A stretch of DNA of 64,000 nt from Symsagittifera roscoffensis (taxonomy: Eukaryota > Xenacoelomorpha > Acoela > Convolutidae): the NCBI RefSeq assembly GCF_963678635.1, contig NC_087065.1:1676001-1740000 (forward strand), read 5' to 3'. The position numbers and the translations under genes are program-made. This document shows positions 43,701 through 51,582 of the stretch, one piece after another (within the stretch, counting starts at the first letter, position 1; every line of letters begins with the position of its first letter). Below the pieces are notes generated by a model. The model did not search any database. It saw nothing but the letters and a program-made list of their open reading frames with translations, and was not told where the DNA came from.

Positions 43701-44555
43701 GTCATTCGGTATCCAGACCTCTAACCCTTCGCTCATATGTTCTCTGGCCTCGCGGTCAAGGTTGAACCGTCCTCTAGCCCTGGGAGCTTCATCCACCTCC
43801 ATGCGCGACTCTGGCCTCGAGCTGGTCACCACTCGTTCGTTTGACCTGGCTCCCTTCTGTGCGTCAAGCTCGCGTTGTCGCTGTTCTATCCTTTCCAACT
43901 CCGACTTCAGTTGATCACGATTTGCGACGTTCTCCCGCACCCTCAGCTCCTGCTGATGTTCAGCCCTTAGCATCTCAAGTAATTTCGACGTCTGATCTCG
44001 CTCGTCGACTGCCTGGTCTCTCTCCAGCTGAAGCTTCTCCCTGTCCAGCTTCGCCTGATCCCGATCGAGGTTCGCTTTATTCCTTTCCTTCAGCGCCTTC
44101 TCGAGCTCTTTCTTTAGAACCCCCAGATCCGGATATGCCTCTGTCGTCTGTTGCGCTCGCGACATCGACGGCACCTTACTCGAGCTCTGGCCTGTGGATC
44201 TTGCTGTTGGTCTCGTCGGTAGCGGAAATTCTCCTGCGCCGTGTTCGGTGTTGTTACTCAGGCCAGGATTTCTTGCCAAGTCAAAGCCCCTTACTCCTCC
44301 ATCCGCATTCCAAGATAACCATCTGGTCTGTTCTCGATTTGATATGCCCTCGGTGGTGTAGCCGACCATCAAGACAGCCTCCGTCGCAGACTCCCTGCAC
44401 TCACCCTGGTCCTCCAACTGGAGGATCGCATTCAGCATCACCGCCATTCTCTCGTCTATCTGGGTGTAGTCCAGGTCCCTCAAGCGTCTGTACAGCTCGT
44501 CAAGAGTGGGCTTCTTCAGAGCCGCGGGCACGGAGTTCCAGAATCGGTCTGCCAT
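40713..44555 (-). CDS. E2 ORF3: double SGNH-domain protein with hydrophobic C-terminus
   Basis: 1280 aa from the first ATG at 44555 (MADRFWNSVP); the open frame runs back to a TTG at 44600. Order: N-terminal module; an Arg/Asp-rich coiled coil (about 145-225; LDRDQAKLDREKLQLERDQ); a complete SGNH hydrolase domain with IGDSLVRVL (Ser near 417), LSFAGAATPQM, MVGTNDVSRG (Asn near 466) and KDGIHFD (Asp near 560, His near 563); a linker; a second SGNH-like region with VIVAGSDFEG (near 841) and FAGMNDHLHAMG (near 892) but no clear GDS Ser or Asp-x-x-His; then a conserved module and a hydrophobic segment (FVQEILGMSISLLLALCLV) near the end. SGNH enzymes are esterases or deacetylases. A membrane-anchored esterase is possible. 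E0 and E1 have homologous domains in broken form. Confidence 0.85.
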   Translation of the reverse strand: MADRFWNSVPAALKKPTLDELYRRLRDLDYTQIDERMAVMLNAILQLEDQGECRESATEAVLMVGYTTEGISNREQTRWLSWNADGGVRGFDLARNPGLSNNTEHGAGEFPLPTRPTARSTGQSSSKVPSMSRAQQTTEAYPDLGVLKKELEKALKERNKANLDRDQAKLDREKLQLERDQAVDERDQTSKLLEMLRAEHQQELRVRENVANRDQLKSELERIEQRQRELDAQKGARSNERVVTSSRPESRMEVDEAPRARGRFNLDREAREHMSEGLEVWIPNDVTPSLRNLETQPVRPLMDVVLPGYTPTSTSSGSQVTGASSRLKELGEKLQQQSRERSTRPELPPTWREQPVRNVVIASYKKNTEGNYHRHNRLDWSAEQGARRDCFHDAAWVEYLAPPRVPEGAVHLIIGDSLVRVLTQIRSNWQTGVLSFAGAATPQMLATLDMLGMTKVYTVTLMVGTNDVSRGEARKVARLCDKMSCLLEELRIQMDPILLTVCTVPYNMMFDQHALEMNQKVRSLNKMIRDIHRKSVLPLRLLDIAERMKKKGFPEDTSKDGIHFDRPRGAEWLKDVFQEHINTLEADLLETAQFTLGPPPNPPFLASRALAGRLGARVDTRDSSRSNQTRLQSATPMESEEVESSTPPGSAMSSVVVADGRREKKSMETARLRYPEKVKELDLESLECRRELAETLGIERVSHEDLNRHHCIDWLKAHEAHFSRAKLMETTDLTGIPTKTIMGPINYRPLKLLGGPGLITEPPKHRTGIARIRLATPAQLKVVDKLLNPGGMELPDAAYEGPKLAEDPRYGKPCGGTQLAKTLAVYDRADPAAARVVIVAGSDFEGTSPKLFWPETLVYSLPGAELNQMLTLVVAIKSEMPCEPELLMFAGMNDHLHAMGLLEQLKGKEIPTSKKIWEAIQALFAAMNEVQENVASRFGSKTKVVFTTSPGYANMPPALQFVYAVLILIAEGSEWRILMAAPNRELEPLNLRLYKSELPAAWADISHALRGFYGLADVLIVLDEVLLLEISNFARQLKFSPVIGDDHPAINQLTASLWFRSMDVKVANSTSRTRGPSNERRNVVETEKQLESMKYRLTQENGWWPFLTPRLENVTNKTREEAPLLVKQIWSFLEKQLELAETRDMTVVRFVSAANEVTIGGFWREHANGELKTRRDYEILKFLSPCWEREFLAGVFGTTATIFGAFVQEILGMSISLLLALCLVYPRYLFNMGPAYMFSRGVETLRVDGYLALVLLTHGELVSVNGIWRTSVYGESPHEH

Positions 44556-45078
44556 TTTTGCAACTTCGGGATGTATATAGGTAGATGTTAACCAGCTCAA
44601 GAATTACCTAACCAACTCAAGAATTACCTTACCAACTCAAGTATTACCCAATTCAAGAATTCTCTAGAAATGTTCTCTTGCAAGTACTTGCTGTAGATTC
44701 GGATTATCGCGTGTTCAATCAAGATTCTCTCTTTCTGTTTCTCGCTTGAGTGTAGTTGGATTTTCAACTTTGTTTTTCAAACTCGATCTGAAAACAGAAA
44801 GCTCATTAAAACTTAGCATGTCACGTTCCTAACCTAGAGACCCCCCTTCTACCCATATGGTTAAAATCTTATCATTCTCATATCACTTAAAGCAATTCGA
44901 TTGGATTTTCCCTTAAGAACATGCAGATTCATTTTATGTTTTAGCACCATCAATTCTTTCTTTTAAAATTCAATTGTCATGCCAATCACATCTTAAGATC
45001 CCTTTACCTGCGCCGCACCCCAGTACCTAACTCAAGACTCCTCCCTCACACCCGACCTGATACCTCCATGTACCCGAC
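44556..45078 (-). other. E2 spacer between pol and ORF3
   Basis: About 520 bp without a gene. Next to ORF3 are three short tandem units around AACTCAAGAATTACC (44590-44650). AT-rich further out. It corresponds in position to the E0 and E1 spacers and could carry a splice acceptor or promoter for ORF3/ORF4; nothing diagnostic is visible. Confidence 0.55.
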
Positions 45079-47814
45079 TCAGGCGATGCTCAAGTAGTAC
45101 TTCTTGTGAAGATGCACCATTATCTCTGTTTCTGCAAAGACCACATGTAGGATAGCGTACAATTCCCTCGAGCTCAGTTTGCCCCTGTTTGGGTCGTACA
45201 CCGGCATCGAGACCTCCACTATTCCTCTTTCAATCATGAAGTCACGTAGTCTTGTCAGTGCCAATATCACGTGTTCGGGATCAATTGTGTTTCTGTCGTT
45301 GACTCTCGTTACTAGGAAGCAGAGGTATTTGCCCGGGACTTGTGCCACTGACGGTGGAAGCGCTGCTATGCCTCCCAGTCCTGGCCTCTGTCTGAACAGA
45401 AACTCTACGTTCTGGTACTCTCTTTTGAAGTCAGCCTCCAATCTTGATTTGAAACTCATGTCCGCCGTGATGCAGATCGCGCTGGTCCTGTTTGACAGGA
45501 TGAAGTCGCTATCCGTTATCATGATGTTCTCTGAGTATTCATTGGGTATTTCGAATTTCGTTTTGAAATTCCTTCCTATGGTAGGCTCTGGTTCTTCTTC
45601 CTCCAGCTCCAATCCGCTTGTTTCCCTCACTTCCTTGAGCTTCTTTATCATCAAATTTTCGGTGTGGGTAAGTCCTACCCCCACTCCCCGGACAAAAATA
45701 TTTATCGACGTCCCCGTCGATGTAGTCGGGTCTGAATTGTCCTTGGGGATGTCCAGTGGCCTGTCTGTTTGTGTCCATCCGAAAAGAGGGTCCTCTGTCT
45801 TCATGTAATTTGCTGCTGATACATCGATTTGCTGAATGCTTTGTCCTTCGCGGCTCTCGTCTTTGACATCACGCATCCACTCTAGAATCCTCAAGTTCGT
45901 GTTCTCCCTCCTTTCTATTTCACTCTGCTCGAGATCCGTCTCCAATTCTGGCGTCGAGTAATCATCCTGCGGATAATGTCCACCATCGTCAATGACCTGC
46001 CATTCCTCTTCGGCTTCCAGTTCGCCTGCGCTTAGTAGTTCATCGCCCAACTTGTCTGGCTGTATCTTATCGATCAAGAAGTCATCCCCGTACCTATTGT
46101 ACCTCATACCTGTTCGTTTACGATTGCCAGTCCTGGTTTCCGGTGGTGTTGGTCGATCCGGCTCCATCCACTTCGGTACCTCGTTTTGCTCTGGGTCGTT
46201 CCAGTCTTCTTCTACAAATGAACCTGCATCCGACTCCACTTCTATCTTTTCGTTGTCGTCCAAACTCAAGTTCTCATTACCATCATTTTTCTCTCTAGTG
46301 CCTTTCTCATTCACCTCGCACGCTGGTTCCACCACCAGGTACTCAAGACCTTCCATGTCTTTTGGTAGGCACCAGTCCTCCGGGGACGGGACATGAGGCT
46401 TCAGATTTTCGTAATGTGCTGCTCGCCCTGTACTCAAGCGATAGAACCGTCCTTGTTGATGTACTTCCGTAATCATGAACGGTCCTCTCCATTTCTTGAG
46501 TAGTTTCTTTGTTCCCTTGGGCGGTATGACATTTTGGAAGACCCACACGTATTGGCCCACTTCGTATGGCTTTGCTCTTAGTATCTTTTCGTCATATTTC
46601 TTGCGTTGCCTCATTTGCGCTTGCGCCGTGTTTCTCCGACATAGCTCGTTTAGCTCTTGTTGTCTTTTGATCGCTTCCTTCACGTATGCTTGAGGTGACG
46701 TCCTCTTCCCCTCGTACTCCGGGTAGAAGAATGTTATAGGCATTGCCCTTTCCCTGCCTGTCAACATCATGAAAGGACTGATACCCGTCGTTGAGTGCTG
46801 AGTACTATTATAGGCTCCTACTACCTGTGGCAGGTATTTGTCCCAGTCCGTCATGTATCTCGAGCAGTACACCCTGATCATGTTGACCAGTGTCCTGTTC
46901 TGTCTCTCTACCAACCCATTGGTCTGTGGATGATAGGTCGTCGAGTGCGCTTGAGCAATGTGTGATCTCTTCATCAATTCTTTTGTCAAGTCCCCCACAA
47001 AAGCCTTGCCGTTGTCCGACTGGAAAGTCATTGGACAACCATACCGCGATATCCAATGCGTTATCAGGTGATCACATGTCTCCTCTGCCGAGGCTGTCTG
47101 GCACGGAACCGCTTCCGCCAACTTAGTGAAGTGATCTATTATAACTAGTATTTGGTTATAACCCGACTCCGTCATGCAGATTTTCTGATGGTCTATCTGC
47201 ACCACTTCATTGAATTCCGAACTCTCGACAGACTTGAGGGGAAACTTCATCTTCCTTGGGTCTTTTACTTGAAGGCATGCTAGGCAGGCATTCACCCATC
47301 TCTCGCAAGCTTTTCTCATTCCCGGCCAGTCAAACCTGTGAAGTATCCTTTGTTGTACTTTATCTATCCCCTGGTGGCCCATCTGGTCGTGTGATCTGAA
47401 AAGCACCTCCGTTTGGTACAATTGTGGTAGTATGATGAGGTTGTGTTTGTGTAATATCTTTTCCTCATCTCTTCTCTTGCACGCTACCACCCCTTCAGCT
47501 GTGTGATAAAGTAAGTCTCTCTTTTCTTTGTAGAACTGGCTCAAGATCTTGTAGCTGTCTTCCTCAAGTTCCCCCTTCTCCTTGACTCCCGAATGGATCC
47601 ATTTGGAGAGGTTACTTGTCATTTTGTCATTCTTCTGGGCCCTTATTAGGTCAGACAGCCTGTATCTCGCCTTAACGTGCTCCTTTAGCGCCATGATCTG
47701 TCCATTCATCTCACCAGGGTTGTGGATGTCATCGCTCAGTTCACACATATCATCCTTTTCACGATTTTCATGTCGTCTTCTGGTACCAGATTCGTTCTGA
47801 CGTTTGAGTTGCAC
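45079..47814 (-). CDS. E2 integrase with acidic tail and C-terminal macro-like domain
   Basis: 911 aa. HHCC finger: H142, H147, C177, C180. Core: D208 (QIDHQK), D267 (QSDNG), E303 (VERQN), a DD35E spacing. A GPY/F-like module follows (LLKKWRGPFMITEV, near 445-480). Residues about 490-740 are acidic and probably disordered. The last 150 residues (756-905) resemble a macro domain of the OARD1/TARG1 type: SNRTSAICITADMSFKSRLEADFK, GGIAALPP, GKYLCFLVTR, LTRLRDFMIERGIVEVSMPVYD, ELYAILHVVFAETEIMVHL. The Gly-rich ADP-ribose loops of active members are not kept (DMSFKSRL and PVYDPNRG), so binding or catalysis is doubtful. The frame overlaps the RT ORF by 79 bp; in E1 the two parts are in one frame, so this is a programmed shift or a recent indel. 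Confidence 0.82.
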   Translation of the reverse strand: MQLKRQNESGTRRRHENREKDDMCELSDDIHNPGEMNGQIMALKEHVKARYRLSDLIRAQKNDKMTSNLSKWIHSGVKEKGELEEDSYKILSQFYKEKRDLLYHTAEGVVACKRRDEEKILHKHNLIILPQLYQTEVLFRSHDQMGHQGIDKVQQRILHRFDWPGMRKACERWVNACLACLQVKDPRKMKFPLKSVESSEFNEVVQIDHQKICMTESGYNQILVIIDHFTKLAEAVPCQTASAEETCDHLITHWISRYGCPMTFQSDNGKAFVGDLTKELMKRSHIAQAHSTTYHPQTNGLVERQNRTLVNMIRVYCSRYMTDWDKYLPQVVGAYNSTQHSTTGISPFMMLTGRERAMPITFFYPEYEGKRTSPQAYVKEAIKRQQELNELCRRNTAQAQMRQRKKYDEKILRAKPYEVGQYVWVFQNVIPPKGTKKLLKKWRGPFMITEVHQQGRFYRLSTGRAAHYENLKPHVPSPEDWCLPKDMEGLEYLVVEPACEVNEKGTREKNDGNENLSLDDNEKIEVESDAGSFVEEDWNDPEQNEVPKWMEPDRPTPPETRTGNRKRTGMRYNRYGDDFLIDKIQPDKLGDELLSAGELEAEEEWQVIDDGGHYPQDDYSTPELETDLEQSEIERRENTNLRILEWMRDVKDESREGQSIQQIDVSAANYMKTEDPLFGWTQTDRPLDIPKDNSDPTTSTGTSINIFVRGVGVGLTHTENLMIKKLKEVRETSGLELEEEEPEPTIGRNFKTKFEIPNEYSENIMITDSDFILSNRTSAICITADMSFKSRLEADFKREYQNVEFLFRQRPGLGGIAALPPSVAQVPGKYLCFLVTRVNDRNTIDPEHVILALTRLRDFMIERGIVEVSMPVYDPNRGKLSSRELYAILHVVFAETEIMVHLHKKYYLSIA
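45682..45700 (-). promoter_or_regulatory. Internal polypurine motif near the midpoint of E2
   Basis: The minus strand reads TTTTTGTCCGGGGAGTGGGG. It shares GTCCGGGGAGT with the tract beside the 3' LTR. The midpoint of E2 is 45429. Here the motif is read as FVRGVGVG, whereas other internal copies are read as LSGE, so the nucleotides and not the protein are conserved. Confidence 0.55.
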
Positions 47815-50800
47815 GATAGTTCCCTTAGTGGTTTTCTTGAAACTGCTATTTTCTCGAGCTCTTCACCACCTCGTACCTCTTGTAATTCCAGATTGTACGT
47901 CCCTGAAGATGGATCCGTTTGTAATTCCCTGTCGTGCTGTCTTATCTTCTCTTCCGCCAGTATCATGTATAGACTGTCTTGGTCTTCGCTGCTCTCATCC
48001 GAGTCTTCATCCCATTCTTCACGCTCCCCGGACAATTTCCCTTCTCCGGTTTCGTCTTCTTCCATGATTCTGGACCACTCCCCGGACTCTTGATCTAGTC
48101 CCAGGTGTTCAACTTCTTCTCTGAATGTCACTTTCTTGTCCCTGACTTTTGTCTGCTCCAGAATTTTTTCGGGGATTTTTTCAACTAGTGACCGCACAAC
48201 TTCCTTGCTATCAGTGATGCTTCCTTTTGAGACGTCAGTATTGTTCACTGTTTCTTCTCTCCGAAGTATGGTTAGTTCCGGTGCCTCCTGACCTTTCCCT
48301 TGGATCACGGGCTTGTTATCTGATAGTTTCTCAAGCAACCTCATTAAGTCTTCATCTATTCGGACCGTTCCCTCCTCTACCTGGATGAGATCATAACCTT
48401 TTGCCTTGAGTGTTTCCCTCACGATCTTGGACTTGAGCATTATTCCTATCGGAATCCCTCTATTTTTCTTCAAGATGGTCTTTTCAAGAGGCTCTTTCGG
48501 CAATTCGGGATGATCTTCTATCGGTTTGCCTGATTTGTCCAGCCATCTCGTGAGTGGAAGACTGTCGTACGTTTCTTTGTCCATAAAGGAGAAGCCGTCT
48601 TTGATCTCAGGTCTGTCCGCCTCTCTTTGTTCTTGCCTCTCGTAGAACTCCGTCTTCTTACTCAAGCTGTCAGCATTTTGATGTTTATCTCGTGTTCTGT
48701 GCTCAATTATCATGTTGTATCCATCCAAGCGAACTATCCACCTCCCAATATAGCTCTGGTCCATTGAGTACGTTTTCAGCCAGCTTAGTGCTCGGTTGTC
48801 GACTCGCAGCTTGAAGGGCTCACTGCCTAAGTATGCTCTGTATTTTTCGACAAAGGTGACCACCGCGAACATCTCTGCTTTCGGTGCTCCGTACTTCATT
48901 TCTGTGTCACTTAGGACCTTGCTCCCGTATGCTATTGGTCTCAAGACTGTCTTCCCATTCCATTCTTGTTCTTGATGGAGAATCCCAGAAATAGCGACTA
49001 CTGACGCATCCGTGTCTAGCACGTACATCCCCTTCTCAGTCGGCATACCCAGTACTGGTGCCTCACACAGCTCTTTCTTTATTCTCTGGAATGACTCTTC
49101 TGCCGCGTTGTTCCACGTGAACTTCTTGCCCTTATGTCTCATTAATTGTTGCATCGGGTATACCTTGTCCGCATAGCCCTTGATGAATTCTCTATAATAG
49201 TTGGCGAAACCCAGGAAGCTCATCAGCTGGTGTTCCGTCTTCGGTGATTTCCAGGTTAGGACTGCTTCCACGGCGTCTGGGTCAGGTCTGATACCGTGTT
49301 TATCTACCATCCTGCCCAAGTATTTAATCGAGTCCTTGAGTATCTCGCACTTTGATGGTTTACACTTCAGCCCCGATCTTTTCATGCACGCGAACACCTC
49401 GTCAAGCCTCTCGATGTGGTCTTCTAGTGTTGGCGTTGCTATTACCACGTCGTCCACGTAGCACATTACCAGGTTGCCGTACTTCTTCGTCACGCCTATC
49501 AACGCGTGTGCCATCAGCCGCTGAAACGTGGCTGTTGCATTGCAGAGTCCAAACGGCATCCGTTTCCATTGAAACAGACCCAACTCGCAGGCAAACCCTG
49601 TCTTGTCCCTGTCCTGCTTCCTTAGTGGTACTTGCCAAAAGGCTGAGCCTAAATCAAGAGTCGTAAAAAATTTTGCATCACCTAACTTCGAGAGGCTCTC
49701 ATCAATCCTAGGTATGGGATAGGCATCCTTCACCGTGACGGAGTTCAGGTATCGAAAGTCACAACAAAACCTCAACTGGTCGCCTTTCTTTTTGGCCATC
49801 ACTACTCCACACGCCCACGGTGACTTGGATGGTTCTATCATGTCATACTCTAGTAACGTCTCGATCTCTTTTCTACACGCGTCCGATTTGTGTGGGGTCA
49901 TGCGCCTCGCCCCCTCCCTGTGTGGCACCGCATTTTCCTCAAGTTCTATTTCATGTTCAACAAAATTACAACACCCGATATCCGCCTTATGCCTTGAAAA
50001 AACCTCCTCGTTCCGCTCTAGTACGTCCTTGATAGCTTCGAGCTGTTCATCTTTCAGTTTGCCCCTTAAATGTTCAATCTCCGGCAGAACCGGTTTATCT
50101 GTTTGCATTTCATCTAGCGTGGGTCGCTCTGGAAAGTTCGAACAGCTCGAAAGCCCATCGTCCGTTTCTGACTTAAGTGATTTGATAAGACCTGAAGAAT
50201 CTTTTATTCTCTGCAATCGTCTCAAGATACAAATTTTGTCCCTGTGATTAGGACAATCAACAACTTCATTTTGTTTTGAGTTTTCAATTGTTTCGTATCG
50301 AGTTTTAACTGGTAAAGCATATCCCAGCTTCCTCCCTCTCTGTATCGTGATCGGTATATCAAGGGTATTCAACAAGACACTGACGCAGAGGCCGCTCTTC
50401 GTTATCGAAAATGATCTTCCTAAAACAGCAGCGCTTTGACTATTGGGATTTGGAACTATACACACTTGCTTGTTGTCACTTAGTTCATTATAATTTTTCA
50501 TCCTCAAGCTTACGATTGCCGCTTCATTAGCTTTTAACCTCACTCTCCTACTCAAGAATACCGGTGCTTTGTTCTCATTTGCCATTATTAAATTTACCGG
50601 TTTGATTGCGTACCTCCTATCCGGGTTCCGTATCCTGAACATTGCATTATTTAGATCTATCGTTACGTCGAAATTCCTGATGAAGTCTCTGCCCAAAATG
50701 AATTGGTCAGATTCATCTAGGTTTTCTACCACGATGAAGCTCATCCACAGGTTACGTTCCCCCAAATTGAGGGCTATTATCGGCGTCCTGCCCAACACCC

Positions 50801-51554
50801 GAAGGGCCCCTTTGTTTGCAGCTGACAGCCGTATTCTCGAGTCTATCAAGTCACCTTTGTCAAAGCCCATCTTTTCCCATGTTTCGATTGGTATGACGCT
50901 CAAGACTGCTCCCGTGTCAAGTAATCCACGTAACTGAGTCTTTTTGCCATTTATGTCTAGCACGTGCCCTGTCACGTCTGCTTCCGTCCCGATGTGCATT
51001 GCATCTTCTTCAAGCATAGCACAGTGTCCAATCGATCTTACTTTCAATTCCTCTTTTCCTACATAGATTTGTCCAATTAGGTCTTCGTCGCATGTTATCA
51101 TCGTCTTGGTATAGATGTTGATTCCATCTATATTTAGCATGACCTCGTGTGGACCATAAGCTTCAGTGTACCTATTATCAACACGTACCGACTTGCTGCC
51201 CCCTCTCGTGAGTAGTGCCCTGAGCGCTCTGGAAGTCGTTTGTGGACTTATTCCACTCAAGTAGTCTGCATACACGTCAATGTGCATTATCGTCTGGTCG
51301 CTCGGCTCGCTCAAGTTTCTGGTTACCTCGTGTCCGCCCACTGTGATTATCGACATTATTCTTGCTCCGATTTTCGATATTCCAAAAGGTTTACCTGTCA
51401 CCATTTTCACGGTGTTACAATTCCCGGTCTTCATTGAGCCCGTTCTAGCCTCTGGTATTGAGTTCGATCCGGTTAATGCTTCGTTAAAATTCTGTCTTTC
51501 GATCTCCAACTTTAGTCGTTGCTCTATTTCTTTCGCAGCCAGATCTTGTTTCAC
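47736..51554 (-). CDS. E2 pol: aspartic protease, reverse transcriptase, RNase H
   Basis: 1272 aa counted from a GTG at 51554; the frame stays open further upstream, so initiation is probably by fusion to or frameshift from gag. Domains: gag-like helix (about 1-30); protease with LLDTGAVLSVIPI (DTGA near 213-216) and ILGRDFIRNF; linker; RT with CCDFRYLNSVTVKDAYPIPRI, TTLDLGSAFWQVPL, MPFGLCNATATFQRL and intact YVDD near 699-702; RNase H with YVLDTDASVVAISGIL and VDNRALSWLKTY; then a charged linker from about 1000 with two SGE-coded copies of the polypurine motif (about 48023-48035 and 48077-48088). All active-site residues I can check are present. Confidence 0.9.
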   Translation of the reverse strand: MKQDLAAKEIEQRLKLEIERQNFNEALTGSNSIPEARTGSMKTGNCNTVKMVTGKPFGISKIGARIMSIITVGGHEVTRNLSEPSDQTIMHIDVYADYLSGISPQTTSRALRALLTRGGSKSVRVDNRYTEAYGPHEVMLNIDGINIYTKTMITCDEDLIGQIYVGKEELKVRSIGHCAMLEEDAMHIGTEADVTGHVLDINGKKTQLRGLLDTGAVLSVIPIETWEKMGFDKGDLIDSRIRLSAANKGALRVLGRTPIIALNLGERNLWMSFIVVENLDESDQFILGRDFIRNFDVTIDLNNAMFRIRNPDRRYAIKPVNLIMANENKAPVFLSRRVRLKANEAAIVSLRMKNYNELSDNKQVCIVPNPNSQSAAVLGRSFSITKSGLCVSVLLNTLDIPITIQRGRKLGYALPVKTRYETIENSKQNEVVDCPNHRDKICILRRLQRIKDSSGLIKSLKSETDDGLSSCSNFPERPTLDEMQTDKPVLPEIEHLRGKLKDEQLEAIKDVLERNEEVFSRHKADIGCCNFVEHEIELEENAVPHREGARRMTPHKSDACRKEIETLLEYDMIEPSKSPWACGVVMAKKKGDQLRFCCDFRYLNSVTVKDAYPIPRIDESLSKLGDAKFFTTLDLGSAFWQVPLRKQDRDKTGFACELGLFQWKRMPFGLCNATATFQRLMAHALIGVTKKYGNLVMCYVDDVVIATPTLEDHIERLDEVFACMKRSGLKCKPSKCEILKDSIKYLGRMVDKHGIRPDPDAVEAVLTWKSPKTEHQLMSFLGFANYYREFIKGYADKVYPMQQLMRHKGKKFTWNNAAEESFQRIKKELCEAPVLGMPTEKGMYVLDTDASVVAISGILHQEQEWNGKTVLRPIAYGSKVLSDTEMKYGAPKAEMFAVVTFVEKYRAYLGSEPFKLRVDNRALSWLKTYSMDQSYIGRWIVRLDGYNMIIEHRTRDKHQNADSLSKKTEFYERQEQREADRPEIKDGFSFMDKETYDSLPLTRWLDKSGKPIEDHPELPKEPLEKTILKKNRGIPIGIMLKSKIVRETLKAKGYDLIQVEEGTVRIDEDLMRLLEKLSDNKPVIQGKGQEAPELTILRREETVNNTDVSKGSITDSKEVVRSLVEKIPEKILEQTKVRDKKVTFREEVEHLGLDQESGEWSRIMEEDETGEGKLSGEREEWDEDSDESSEDQDSLYMILAEEKIRQHDRELQTDPSSGTYNLELQEVRGGEELEKIAVSRKPLRELSCNSNVRTNLVPEDDMKIVKRMICVN

Positions 51555-51582
51555 TTTGGCAATTGCTTCCGTCGCCGCTTTC

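Noticed and set aside
43841-44584. 247-aa ORF on the plus strand
   Set aside because: Antisense to the coiled coil of ORF3.
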